NCBI GenBank assembly: GCA_021738565.1
Contig: JAIPBT010000024.1
Coordinates: 1 to 61,806 of the forward strand
Length of the DNA: 61,806 bases
From: Bacteroidales bacterium
GTDB taxonomy: Bacteria > Bacteroidota > Bacteroidia > Bacteroidales > GCA-2748055
Direction of reading: 5' to 3'
In this document: positions 30,487-40,029 of the stretch, one piece after another
Numbering within the stretch: position 1 is the stretch's first letter
How the letters are laid out: the number at the start of each line of letters is the position of its first letter
Notes under the pieces: model-generated
Database searches by the model: none
Seen by the model: only the letters and a program-made list of their open reading frames with translations
What the model was told of the DNA's origin: nothing
Program-made: the position numbers and the translations under genes

Positions 30487-33116
30487 AACGCAGTAATATT
30501 AGTAATGATCTCTCCATCTAATAAATTGTGGATTCCACCGTTTGCAACCTCAATGGATCCTGTATTGCATATTGCACTTCCCCCGTCTTCGAATGTAAGC
30601 GTTCCACCTGAATTTACAATAATATTTGCATTTTTAAGCAGCCCACTGTCAATAATCAGGGTTGCTCCATTCTTTACCGTAATGCTACAATCCACTCCCA
30701 TTGTAATCTCTGCTGAAACTGTAAGTGTACTGCCTGATTCAATCTCCACATCAACACAAACACTCGTATTGCTATTCCATACTGTATTGGTATTAATCGT
30801 TGTAACAACAGCTGACTTTTGGCAATATCCATTCCCTAAATTAGTTTTGAAAATTCCTAATCCGTAGGTTGCAACAGCCAGATTTCCTGTGTATTTCCCT
30901 AATTCAATGTCACTCACGATTGCATAAGGGAAATCACCTGCCCTTTCCCATTGATCATCAGCTATATATTTAGCGTATAAACCAATATCTGTACCAACAA
31001 ATACAACTTTGTTCAAATAATCATATTCTAAGCAGGTCACCGGAAGATCAGGTAAGCCCGTACCTGTTATATTATTCCAGGTTTGCCCGCCATTCTGTGT
31101 AATAAAAACTTTATCATTATTGAAAGATAAAAACGTAATAAACACTTCCTGGCTATTGTATGGGTTTACTTTTATAGATGAAATTGCAACATCATCAATT
31201 ACATTTTCTAGACCAGTATAGGAAGCTTCTTTCACAGAACTCCAATTGTCCGTTGTATAAAATATTCTTGAATCACTCCATGAGTTCTTGGTAGTAAAAA
31301 AAGCAACATCAGGATCAATAAATGGAATACTCATATCTGTCATACTATTTGGAACTGTTGCAACTGAAACCCATGTACCAGGATTTCCTGCAGCTGTTGA
31401 ACGCTGAATTTGATAATCATTGATATCCTCAGATTTATAGAGTACATCAACATCTGTAGGGTCCATAACAACTGGCGAGTCATAATAATCTAGATAACAT
31501 AGAAGAGTATTAGGTGAGCCTCCCCGATAAAACCGCTTATTAACAGTATAGTATAAGTCACTTGTTCCATCATGGTTTTTTAAGGTTGTTCCTCCATCAC
31601 CCCCTGAAACATAAAACCACCCATAATATGAACTATAACTGCATGTTCCATTATCATGCGCTCCTCCAGCATAATAATCTGCTGTTTGGCTTATTGCAAT
31701 ATCATAGAATTCATGTCCAATAAGGTTCCCGTTAATTTTTGTCCAACTTGCTCCATCATTACTTGTTTTCAATATGCCTCCGTCTGTAGCAACATATAAC
31801 AATCCACTGCCTGCATTCGGGAAACAATAATCTCTTATATCATCGTGAGAAGGATTAGAAAAAGTAGATATAAAAGTACTCCCCTCATTATCTGACCTAT
31901 AGAAATCCACTCCGCCAACATATATTTTACCGGTTGGAGACATGCAAGCCTGAAAACAATGGAATACTGCACCTCTTACACCTCTATCCCAGGTCCCGGT
32001 TTTGCTAAATGAATTCCCGGAATCAGTAGATTTCCAGAACTCCTCCAAATTACTGGTATCTGCCTCTAATATGTTCACATATAAATTATTGGGTGCACTT
32101 TGTTTAACTGCAATTGAAAATGCTTTGTCTGAAAAAGCACTCGATATGCTTAAGGGGTATTTATATGCCCCACTGTTTACCAATCTATAAAGCGTATTTC
32201 TACCTGACACATAGATTGTAGTTGGGTCATTGGGTTTGAATTTCATATCGGTAAAATAGACATAATCAGCCCCATATAGAATCAGATTTGTTGGATTCCA
32301 ATCCTGGCCTGAATTCGTTGTTTTATATACCCCATAACGCGTTAAGGCATACAATATGGATGAGTTTGTAGGATGGATCAATATCTTTTCAAAAACTTCA
32401 TCTGTAGGGATTCTGTCTGTATTTAATCTTGTCCATTCTACATCAGGATTAGTTTTCGATCCATTTATCGTTTTCCAAATGCCCAGGTTATATTGAGTAG
32501 ACCTTAGCGATTTGAATAATCCATTTACACCCATCCTGGTTACAATATAAATAACATTCTTATTATTTGGGTCAACCGCAATTCCGGATATTCCTCCGGT
32601 AATATAATCCTCGGTTATCCTAACCCAATGACCACCTCCATCCGTCGTCCGCCAAAGTCCTGCACTATTGCTTCCGGCCAGGATATAGTTATTGTCATCT
32701 TCATCTACCCAAATAGAAGTAAACCTTCCTCGCATTGCCTTAGAACCATATGCCACATCCGGACCAATTGTGTCCCATACATAGTTCTGAGGCAGACTTT
32801 TCATAGCTGGTTTCTCAAATGTTGCATTCGCGCTACTTTCTTTTGATAATTTATTAATTGATCTTATGAAAGTTCGCATACTTCCAGTATTATCTACCCT
32901 TCTTTTTAAATACCAGTCCCATCTGTTATAAATTTTTAGTTCACGCTCTGAATACTGACTTAAGGCATCTGGGTTATTTCTGATATAATGATCTAAAGAG
33001 TAATTATTTGTTATTTTATCCAGCGTATCGTTGGCTATTTGTTGACTATTGATATTGACTTTACAAATGAGCAAACCAAGACCAATTAATAAATTTCTCA
33101 GCTTTAATATTTTCAT
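30483..33116 (-). CDS. Large secreted beta-propeller (BNR/Vps10-like) protein
   Basis: An 877-residue exported protein (signal ~1-24, NINSQ). From ~110 to ~770 it carries repeated WRTTDGG-type segments (LWRTTDGGGHW, VYKTTNSGQDW, FWKSTDSGNSF, ILKTSNDGASW, FITQNGGQTW) with NP-T-IYV strands, the mark of sialidase/sortilin-type propellers. The final ~100 residues are a beta-solenoid-like series (GSTLTVSAEI, ATLIIDSG, GTLTFEDGG) with no T9SS sorting domain, while the overlapping downstream partner has one. Catalytic residues of a sialidase are not evident. A glycan- or protein-binding role is only inferred. Confidence 0.78.
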   Translation of the reverse strand: MKILKLRNLLIGLGLLICKVNINSQQIANDTLDKITNNYSLDHYIRNNPDALSQYSERELKIYNRWDWYLKRRVDNTGSMRTFIRSINKLSKESSANATFEKPAMKSLPQNYVWDTIGPDVAYGSKAMRGRFTSIWVDEDDNNYILAGSNSAGLWRTTDGGGHWVRITEDYITGGISGIAVDPNNKNVIYIVTRMGVNGLFKSLRSTQYNLGIWKTINGSKTNPDVEWTRLNTDRIPTDEVFEKILIHPTNSSILYALTRYGVYKTTNSGQDWNPTNLILYGADYVYFTDMKFKPNDPTTIYVSGRNTLYRLVNSGAYKYPLSISSAFSDKAFSIAVKQSAPNNLYVNILEADTSNLEEFWKSTDSGNSFSKTGTWDRGVRGAVFHCFQACMSPTGKIYVGGVDFYRSDNEGSTFISTFSNPSHDDIRDYCFPNAGSGLLYVATDGGILKTSNDGASWTKINGNLIGHEFYDIAISQTADYYAGGAHDNGTCSYSSYYGWFYVSGGDGGTTLKNHDGTSDLYYTVNKRFYRGGSPNTLLCYLDYYDSPVVMDPTDVDVLYKSEDINDYQIQRSTAAGNPGTWVSVATVPNSMTDMSIPFIDPDVAFFTTKNSWSDSRIFYTTDNWSSVKEASYTGLENVIDDVAISSIKVNPYNSQEVFITFLSFNNDKVFITQNGGQTWNNITGTGLPDLPVTCLEYDYLNKVVFVGTDIGLYAKYIADDQWERAGDFPYAIVSDIELGKYTGNLAVATYGLGIFKTNLGNGYCQKSAVVTTINTNTVWNSNTSVCVDVEIESGSTLTVSAEITMGVDCSITVKNGATLIIDSGLLKNANIIVNSGGTLTFEDGGSAICNTGSIEVANGGIHNLLDGEIITNITAL

Positions 33117-33196
33117 TGATATATTATATTTTGAGTTTTGAATTTCAGTTAATGAAATGATCCATTCTCAGGAACCACATTATCTATTAGTTGCCG

Positions 33197-34390
33197 TTAT
33201 TCTGTCAGTACCATCTGTTTGGTATCAATTATTTGGCCGTCTACAATAAGAGAATAGAGATACATTCCAGCTTTCAATTCACCACCGTAAACTAGAATGC
33301 TAGATTCTCCTGCCTTGGCAAGTGCAATGCTTTTGATTTGCTTCCCATTCAAATCATAAATATTAATATATCCGTTAGTATAGGATTCGGGTAGGTTATA
33401 TTTTATAGAAGTATTCTGTGTAAATGGATTTGGATTATTTTGGTATAGAACAGGTATTGAAAGAAATACTTTTTCGTCATTTGAAGTCAGACTTTTCAGA
33501 TTACTCTCCTTCAAAACATGTAATTCATTTTGAATATTGTCAATTATAGTCTGTTGTTCTTTAATTGCTTCTATAAGAATTGGGATTAAACCGTTATAGT
33601 TTACTGCATAATATCCATTTGATCCTTTATGGACCAGATCTGGGAATTGTTCCATTACTTCCTGGGCAATTACACCATATTTGTTTTTAGAAATTGGATT
33701 GGATATATCTTCTACGCTTTGGCTTTGAACAACCCCTGATGAATCAACATATGTACTATTTTGACTATCAAAATCTTCAAAACTTACTAACTTTTCATAT
33801 TCCGAATTGTATTCATAAGTCACACCTCGTATTGCAAGCAATTTCTCTAATGAGGATTCAATCCGATTTATATTTTGCTTTAGATCAATATCACTGTTCT
33901 GCCAAATGCCACCATAAGCTAATGCGTCTCCACTGAGTGTAAGTTCATAGCTAGAATCTGGATCCCTGGTAAACAATCCAATACTGTTATCACTGTAATC
34001 AAGCCAGATAAATGGATTAGACCCTCCAATGTTTTTACCAATAAAAAAACTGTTTATATTAGAATAAGGAGTGTCGTCAGAATCATTCAATCCCATATGC
34101 CAGACATCAGTAGTGAATGAATAAAATATAATCTCATTTCTGTACCGAGACGACCTTCTGTTTAAATACAAGTAGTTGTTTACGTTATCCATACGCATAC
34201 TGGAATAAGCATCATAATTAGTACTAGTGCTATGTTGGACATCCATTACAGTAAAGTCCTTATCGCCTGGATCATAATTATCTGCACCGACTCTTACGGT
34301 TCCATCTGATACAACTTCGACTTGCGCTTCGGAAATCATTGCCGATGATAAAAATCCCGCAATTAGAATAATGATTGATTTTTTTCTCAT
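33197..34390 (-). CDS. Secreted S74 chaperone-domain protein with T9SS sorting domain
   Basis: A 397-residue exported protein (signal ending SEAQ). The first ~165 residues are beta-rich. The part from ~165 to ~295 (NSDIDLKQNINRI, KYGVIAQEVMEQFPDLV, YAVNYNGLIPILIEAIKEQ) is the endosialidase-type intramolecular chaperone (Peptidase_S74), which in phage tail fibres trimerises the protein and cuts itself off. The end from ~315 (YQNNPNPFTQNTSIKYNLPE) is a T9SS sorting domain. Chaperone and sorting domain together suggest a surface trimer. It lies upstream of the propeller gene on the same strand. Confidence 0.8.
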   Translation of the reverse strand: MRKKSIIILIAGFLSSAMISEAQVEVVSDGTVRVGADNYDPGDKDFTVMDVQHSTSTNYDAYSSMRMDNVNNYLYLNRRSSRYRNEIIFYSFTTDVWHMGLNDSDDTPYSNINSFFIGKNIGGSNPFIWLDYSDNSIGLFTRDPDSSYELTLSGDALAYGGIWQNSDIDLKQNINRIESSLEKLLAIRGVTYEYNSEYEKLVSFEDFDSQNSTYVDSSGVVQSQSVEDISNPISKNKYGVIAQEVMEQFPDLVHKGSNGYYAVNYNGLIPILIEAIKEQQTIIDNIQNELHVLKESNLKSLTSNDEKVFLSIPVLYQNNPNPFTQNTSIKYNLPESYTNGYINIYDLNGKQIKSIALAKAGESSILVYGGELKAGMYLYSLIVDGQIIDTKQMVLTE

Positions 34391-35288
34391 CTTTGTATTT
34401 GTTAAGTAAAACTTCGGTTTTCCTCACCCTCAAGACTTTTGCGAGATGCTTGGGGGTGAGTTTTTTGGCTTTTGCTTTTGGAGAGAACCTCCAACTCCCC
34501 TTTGATACATGTGCCTGGCACGCTCTCAAAAATAATTGCGATTATTTCTGTTTCGTTTTTAAAATTTAGTTGAAGATTGATTGAGATCATCGCATTGCTA
34601 AGGTGCAATTAGAAGAAATCAGATCTAACTTCTCTGGCTTTGTATAAAAGTAAAAAAAAAACGGAAAAATCAAAGTTTTGATTAACAATTTGTTGCTAAA
34701 CAGAAGAAAATAAGACGAATGTAGAAGTGAATTTACTACTGGTTAATATGATGAGAAGGGAAAATATCGTTTTAGATTTAATTAACTCAGGGAAGCCTTC
34801 GGCAGTATTTTGAAAATGAGTATGCTTTGCGCTTGTATGATATTTGTTTTATATCTTTAGATCATGGTTTTGCATAAAAAGGCAGGGAGGTATTGGGTTT
34901 GACCTTTTGAAATGTTGATTGCGATAGGCTAAATAGGACCAATTGACCATCTCAAGTCGGTTTTTATTGATCGCCTCACCCATTCGGTGAAATGCAACAT
35001 TTTCTACATCGGGATTATACCTGAGTAAAGCGATATTTCGCTGTACTCATATCGCTCAACTTAGGTTTTATACGTATTTTTAAGCGGCGTCAAAAAAATT
35101 GCAAGGGATTCGCCTTTGTGATTGTTAGGTGGTTTTCTTCAGCAACCTTCAGGACCAGGCATTTCCTAACAAGACCGGAAGCGGCTCCTTAAAAGCGAGC
35201 TTTGCGAGCTACTTAACCAGATCCCCGCAAGCTATAATCTGAGAAACGCTCAGGAAGACTTTATGAAAAACCGTTAAAAAGACAAAAT
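34391..35288. other. Long intergenic region, 898 bp, with hairpins
   Basis: A 12-bp stem, one G-T wobble (CTCACCCTCAAG at 34423 and its complement) is followed by six T at 34461-34466, which would be a terminator on the plus strand but nothing transcribes into it from the left. Short open frames near 34278-34608 look like shadows or gene remnants. Another hairpin is listed at 35019. A 20-codon frame from 34755 begins MRRENIVLDL and stops; it could be a gene fragment. I see no complete gene or RNA. Confidence 0.45.
35019..35066. repeat. Imperfect hairpin, 18-bp arms
   Basis: ACCTGAGTAAAGCGATAT at 35019-35036 pairs with ATATCGCTCAACTTAGGT at 35049-35066 in 15 of 18 positions, with a 12-base loop. 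It lies ~220 bases before the xylanase gene. No function is apparent. Confidence 0.6.
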
Positions 35289-38282
35289 ATGAAGAAGAAA
35301 ATCCAAAACATACTAAGCATACTATTTTTCGCAGGCCCTGCGATATCAGCACAAATCCCCGAAGGAGGGATCCGTTTGAATGCAGAGACCGGCGCCACAT
35401 TCCAACAGGTCGGAAATTGTGTTGCCACGGAAGTGGCTGTTGAGGGGCAGCCTTTTACAAAAGCCATAAAGGTTGAAGTAGGATCCGACATTGAAAACAC
35501 CTGGAGTGCACAGGTCAAATTCCCAGCTATTGAAGGAATAGAGGATGGCGATGTACTTTTTGTGGCATTTTACGCGCGTACCATTTACTCTCCCGAGGAA
35601 ACCGGCGAAGGAAATGTAAATGTCATTGTCGAGGAAAACAGCAGCCCCTATGCAAAAGAAATATCCTATAATATTACCATTGGAAACGAATGGAAGCAAT
35701 ACTATGCATCTGCCGTCTCAGGAACGACCCTTTCATCCTCGCAGGTTAGTTACCTTTTCCATTGCGGGTTCCCCGACCAGGTGATCGAAGTGGCGGATGT
35801 AAAATATCTCAATTACAAACAAACACTGACGCTTGATGACCTTCCTGAAACTGAGATCACCTATTACGGACAGGATCCGGATGCAGCATGGAGGGCTCCG
35901 GCAGCTGAAAGGATCGGGCAGATCAGGAAAGGAATGATTGATTTTACCGTATATGATGAAAACGGGCAGATTGCAGAAGGAGCCGAAATATCCGTAAAAA
36001 TGAAGCAGCATCAATTCGGTTTCGGAACCGCCATTTCAGCAAATGAATTTAACAGCAATGAAACTTACAGGAACAAAATATTCGAAATGTTCAACGAAGT
36101 GGTATTTGAGAATGACCTTAAATGGCCCCAGTTCAGCATAAACAACACAGCACATATCACCCAGGTCATGGATTCGCTTGATAAATATGATATCCCTGTC
36201 CGCGGACACAATATTATCTGGCCATCCTGGAGGCATATGCCCAGTTATGTGGAGACACTCAAGGATGATCCCCAGGGACTCAGAAATGCCATCGATAACC
36301 GCATTGATCAGGTAACACAATACACGCGGGGAAGGCTTAACGACTGGGATGTGATCAATGAACCCTACACGGAACACGATATAATGGATATTCTCGGAAA
36401 CGAAGTGATGGCAGACTGGTTCAAGCGGGCAAGACAAAACGACAGGAACGTAAAGCTATATCTGAACGATTACTCGATCATCAGTTCCGGGGGCAAGAAT
36501 ACTGTTAAACAGGACTACTATTACAACCTGGTACAGGAGATCGGGGCAAACGGTGGAGAGGTTGACGGTATTGGTCTTCAGGGACACATGAGCAGCGAAC
36601 TTACATCCATTACAAAGGTCTATGACATCATCGACAGGTTTGCTCAACTGGGGAAGGAAATAAAGATCACAGAACACGACATCAATATCACGCAACGCGG
36701 GGTACAGGCCGATTACACGCGCGACTTCCTTACTATTACGTTCAGTCATGAGGCCGTGAAGTCCGTCCTGGTATGGGGATTCTGGGCCGGCAGGCACTGG
36801 AAACCTGAATCGGCATTTTTTGCAGAGGACTGGTCCATCCGTCCGCATGGTGAAATGTGGAACGAGATGATCTACAACCAGTGGTGGACCCCCGATACAA
36901 TTTTAACGACAGATGCTTCAGGTATTGACAGCCGGAATGGCTTTTTGGGAACTTACGAATACACGGTATCATACGGTGGAAAAACGCGAACAGGTACCTT
37001 TGAATTGAAGAATTCCTTTCAGAGTGGAAAAGCCAATGAAGTGGTGCTTTCTCTTGATACTGCCTTCCCTGAAGCAGTGGAGATAAATTCCTCCATAGAA
37101 GGATTTTTATGCCAGGGAGACACAGCCACCTTAAGCGTTCATTCGGCAGAAGGACTCACCTATAGCTGGACCAGGAATGGTGTTGAATTGACTGAAACGG
37201 AAGCTGAAATCCTTGCCTCGGAGCCAGGAAATTATATGGTGACGGTAAACAAGGGCAGCATGTCGGTCACCTCCCCGGTTTATGCACTTGAGGTAAGGAG
37301 TGCCCCTGTGGCAGAAATATCGGCCACCGGCGACACTACCCTGTGTGGAGGAAGGGTGCTTGAGCTTATAGGAAATGCCGCTGAGGGTACAACACTTTCA
37401 TGGAGAAAAAATGGCTCCCAGATCGCTGTAAATAAAGATACCCTCAATGTATTTGAATCGGGAACCTATTCACTGGTAACATCCCTGAACGGCTGTACCA
37501 ATGCATCGGAACCATTAATTGTATCGGTAAAAAGCAATCCGGAAGCGAAAATTACCGTCACAGGCGACAATCCGTTGTGCGAGGGTGAAAGCGTTTACCT
37601 AATGGGAACCATCTCACCCGGATTGTCGTACAGATGGTTCAAAGAGGATGTTGAACTCGATGTTACCGAGCGTTTGATCGAAGTTTTTGAAAGCGGGACA
37701 TTTGTGGTTGAAACAACCCTGGGTGAGTGCTCTTCAATCTCTGAACCCGTTGAAATAGTGGTCAACCCGGTACCTGAAGCAGTCATTACCGCTGAGGGTG
37801 ATCTTACCTTTTGCGAGGGAGGGAGCGTTGTACTAACAGGTAACGAAGATGAAGGCCTGCTATATACCTGGATGCTTGACGGCAACGTGCTTGAGGGCAC
37901 CGGGCAGTCCATCGAGGCCTTGGAAAGCGGAAGCTATACATTGATGACAACATTGCTGAATTGTTCGGCAGTTTCAGATCCGGTACTGGTAACCGTACTG
38001 CCATCCACAGATCCAAATTGCACCAACAGTATTGCAGAAAACACTGTTCAATCCACTGTTTACCCGAATCCTTTTTCAGGTTCATTTATCATTGAAATAT
38101 CGGACCGGCATGATAACGAAACATTGGTTGAACTATACAATGTGAACGGGAAAATCGTTTATTCTGAACCAACAAAACCAGCAGCCGGACCCGTTAGGGT
38201 TGCTGTTACTGAACCCGGCCTCTATTTCCTTCATATTCAAAGCGACAAAGCATCCGAGGTGCACAAGCTTAGTGCACAATAA
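35289..38282 (+). CDS. GH10 endo-beta-1,4-xylanase with Ig-like repeats and T9SS sorting domain
   Basis: A 997-residue secreted enzyme with signal peptide ~1-21. The first ~200 residues look like a carbohydrate-binding sandwich. The GH10 barrel (~210-545) carries acid/base Glu358 (VINEPY) and nucleophile Glu462 (ITEHDI). Then come about four repeats of ~85 residues (starting near 600, 680, 760, 840; each with LC-G or FCEG and YSW/YRW) resembling Ig/PKD-like modules, and a T9SS sorting domain from YPNPFSGSF. It would cleave xylan outside the cell. The promoter region is the hairpin-rich gap upstream. Confidence 0.92.
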   Translation: MKKKIQNILSILFFAGPAISAQIPEGGIRLNAETGATFQQVGNCVATEVAVEGQPFTKAIKVEVGSDIENTWSAQVKFPAIEGIEDGDVLFVAFYARTIYSPEETGEGNVNVIVEENSSPYAKEISYNITIGNEWKQYYASAVSGTTLSSSQVSYLFHCGFPDQVIEVADVKYLNYKQTLTLDDLPETEITYYGQDPDAAWRAPAAERIGQIRKGMIDFTVYDENGQIAEGAEISVKMKQHQFGFGTAISANEFNSNETYRNKIFEMFNEVVFENDLKWPQFSINNTAHITQVMDSLDKYDIPVRGHNIIWPSWRHMPSYVETLKDDPQGLRNAIDNRIDQVTQYTRGRLNDWDVINEPYTEHDIMDILGNEVMADWFKRARQNDRNVKLYLNDYSIISSGGKNTVKQDYYYNLVQEIGANGGEVDGIGLQGHMSSELTSITKVYDIIDRFAQLGKEIKITEHDINITQRGVQADYTRDFLTITFSHEAVKSVLVWGFWAGRHWKPESAFFAEDWSIRPHGEMWNEMIYNQWWTPDTILTTDASGIDSRNGFLGTYEYTVSYGGKTRTGTFELKNSFQSGKANEVVLSLDTAFPEAVEINSSIEGFLCQGDTATLSVHSAEGLTYSWTRNGVELTETEAEILASEPGNYMVTVNKGSMSVTSPVYALEVRSAPVAEISATGDTTLCGGRVLELIGNAAEGTTLSWRKNGSQIAVNKDTLNVFESGTYSLVTSLNGCTNASEPLIVSVKSNPEAKITVTGDNPLCEGESVYLMGTISPGLSYRWFKEDVELDVTERLIEVFESGTFVVETTLGECSSISEPVEIVVNPVPEAVITAEGDLTFCEGGSVVLTGNEDEGLLYTWMLDGNVLEGTGQSIEALESGSYTLMTTLLNCSAVSDPVLVTVLPSTDPNCTNSIAENTVQSTVYPNPFSGSFIIEISDRHDNETLVELYNVNGKIVYSEPTKPAAGPVRVAVTEPGLYFLHIQSDKASEVHKLSAQ

Positions 38283-38700
38283 CTTATAGCGTTAATAAAA
38301 AATATTTTGATTGATATATATATTTAATTCACTATATAAATATAGATTTCAATCCTCCAACAATTTAGTATCCGCCACATTTTTTTGAAATACATGCGGT
38401 ATCTGGTAAGCTAAGGCACGGGTATTACACGTGGATTTCAGAGGTCATCGGGAACTCGTTTCAGGAAAACACAAAGTTTCAAAAGAGACAGTTGCTTCAG
38501 AAATTTTATTGTCTCCAGAGATAATATCCGGAAATTTTAATAGTTTTAAGAATAGGCGCACTATATTTGAACAGACGAATGTGAGAATTTAGCACACGGT
38601 ATTTCGATTCAACCCTATATCAATTTCCGGCTAAATGTGTTGACGGCTTAAATTATCCGCCATAAGATCATGGAATAATGAACCCGGTGAACCCCAACAA
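38283..38700. other. Intergenic region with possible promoter, 418 bp
   Basis: AT-rich. TATATTTG at 38572-38579 matches the Bacteroidota -7 consensus TAnnTTTG exactly, but a well-spaced -33 TTTG is not clear. It would give a 5' leader of ~115 bases to the exporter operon. No terminator or small gene is evident. Confidence 0.4.
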
Positions 38701-40029
38701 ATGAAACATTGCTGGCCAGGAATTTTTCTGTTACTTCTGTTATCCGCGTGTAATAATACTCATGAAGAGCAACGTTGCTACCATGTGGTCAAAGGCGATT
38801 TTACCGAAACGATTACCGTTAGCGGGACGATCAAAGCCGAACACACAACCAGTATAGTTGCACCAAGGGTGTTCCTTCCCACCATCATTTGGATAGTGGA
38901 AGATGGGAAGTATGTTGAGAAGGGCGACACGGTTTGCATCCTGGAACATCCGGACATCGAAGCAAGAGTGGAATCTCATAAAGAGGAAAAGAAAAAACTG
39001 GAATCCCAGTTGGAAAAACTGGAAGCAGATCACAAGGTACAGATCGCGATGTTACAGGCAGAAATCGAGAACAATGCCATCCAGTTATCCATTACCAGTC
39101 TTGATTCGGTGCAAAAGCAATTTGCACCTCCCCTGCAGCAGAAACTCATATCTCTCAAGCAACAAAAAGCAAATATTCTGAAGGAGAAGCTTGAAAAGAA
39201 ATTCAATGCGCGCAAAACCATCGGGGAATCAGAGATCAGAAGCCTGAAATCAAGGATCAAAGTGATGGAAGGCAATATCAGCCGTTCACAGGACGAACTC
39301 GATGCGCTAACAATTACCACTCCTAAAGCAGGAATAGTGATGGGACTGGAAGCTCCGAAAATTTCCTTTATGACCGGTCAGGGAGGAGGTTCTATTGGAG
39401 GAAAAATACAGAAAGGCACATCTACTTTCCCCAATATGGCGATTCTTGAGATTCCGGAAATGGATAAAATGCAGGTCCTTGCAGAGCTTGCAGAAACCGA
39501 CTATAAAAAAGTCCGTGAGGGGCAAAAGGTTCGTATCCTCGTTGAAGCTAAAAACAACCTGGTCACCACGGGTACCATCATGCGTAAGATGCTCACCAGT
39601 AAGCAGCAGAATCGTAATTCTAAGGTAAAATACTATGAAGCACTTATCGAAGTGGATAGCTGTCACAGCAAACTAACACCCGGTATGAATGCTGATTGCA
39701 GCGTAGTGCTGAATGAATACAAAGACACCATTGTTGTTCCTGCCGTATCAGTCTTCGAAGAAAATGAAGAAAAATTCGTGTATGTTCTTGAAGGAAAAAA
39801 ATACAGAAAAACACAGGTTGAAACCGGAACGACGTCAACAACCTATTGCATCATCCGGCAAGGTCTTTCCAATGATGCCTTCGTTGCCCTGACAAAGCCT
39901 TCAGCAGATAAAATAAAAAAGGCACATAAGAAAAATAAAATCCCAAATGAAGAATCTGATACAACAATGCATGTTGCTGAAGAGGATTCTTTGCAAACTG
40001 AATCGTTGAATAAAAGTCCGCAATTATGA
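38701..40029 (+). CDS. HlyD-type membrane fusion lipoprotein 1
   Basis: A 442-residue periplasmic adaptor with lipobox (LLLLSAC). It shows the barrel-sandwich (VSGTIKAEHT, VEKGDTVCILEHPDIEARV), a coiled-coil hairpin (~80-195, E/K/L rich), the second half-motif (DALTITTPKAGIVMG) and the beta-barrel and C-terminal part (VVPAVSVFEENEEKFVYVLEG). It opens a five-gene operon and overlaps the next gene by ATGA (40026-40029). The adaptor would connect an inner-membrane permease with the TolC of this operon. Confidence 0.88.
   Translation: MKHCWPGIFLLLLLSACNNTHEEQRCYHVVKGDFTETITVSGTIKAEHTTSIVAPRVFLPTIIWIVEDGKYVEKGDTVCILEHPDIEARVESHKEEKKKLESQLEKLEADHKVQIAMLQAEIENNAIQLSITSLDSVQKQFAPPLQQKLISLKQQKANILKEKLEKKFNARKTIGESEIRSLKSRIKVMEGNISRSQDELDALTITTPKAGIVMGLEAPKISFMTGQGGGSIGGKIQKGTSTFPNMAILEIPEMDKMQVLAELAETDYKKVREGQKVRILVEAKNNLVTTGTIMRKMLTSKQQNRNSKVKYYEALIEVDSCHSKLTPGMNADCSVVLNEYKDTIVVPAVSVFEENEEKFVYVLEGKKYRKTQVETGTTSTTYCIIRQGLSNDAFVALTKPSADKIKKAHKKNKIPNEESDTTMHVAEEDSLQTESLNKSPQL

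Noticed and set aside
34423-34466. Hairpin with six T before the S74 gene
   Set aside because: It would be a terminator on the plus strand, but no plus-strand gene ends here, so I list it only within the gap description.
34278-34608. Two short open frames on the minus strand before the S74 gene
   Set aside because: They are the same DNA in shifted frames across a hairpin, with no ribosome-binding site of note and unlikely composition.
37050-37990. Repeats in the xylanase gene as a CRISPR-like or DNA repeat array
   Set aside because: The similarity is at protein level (Ig-like modules of ~85 residues), not an array of identical DNA repeats.
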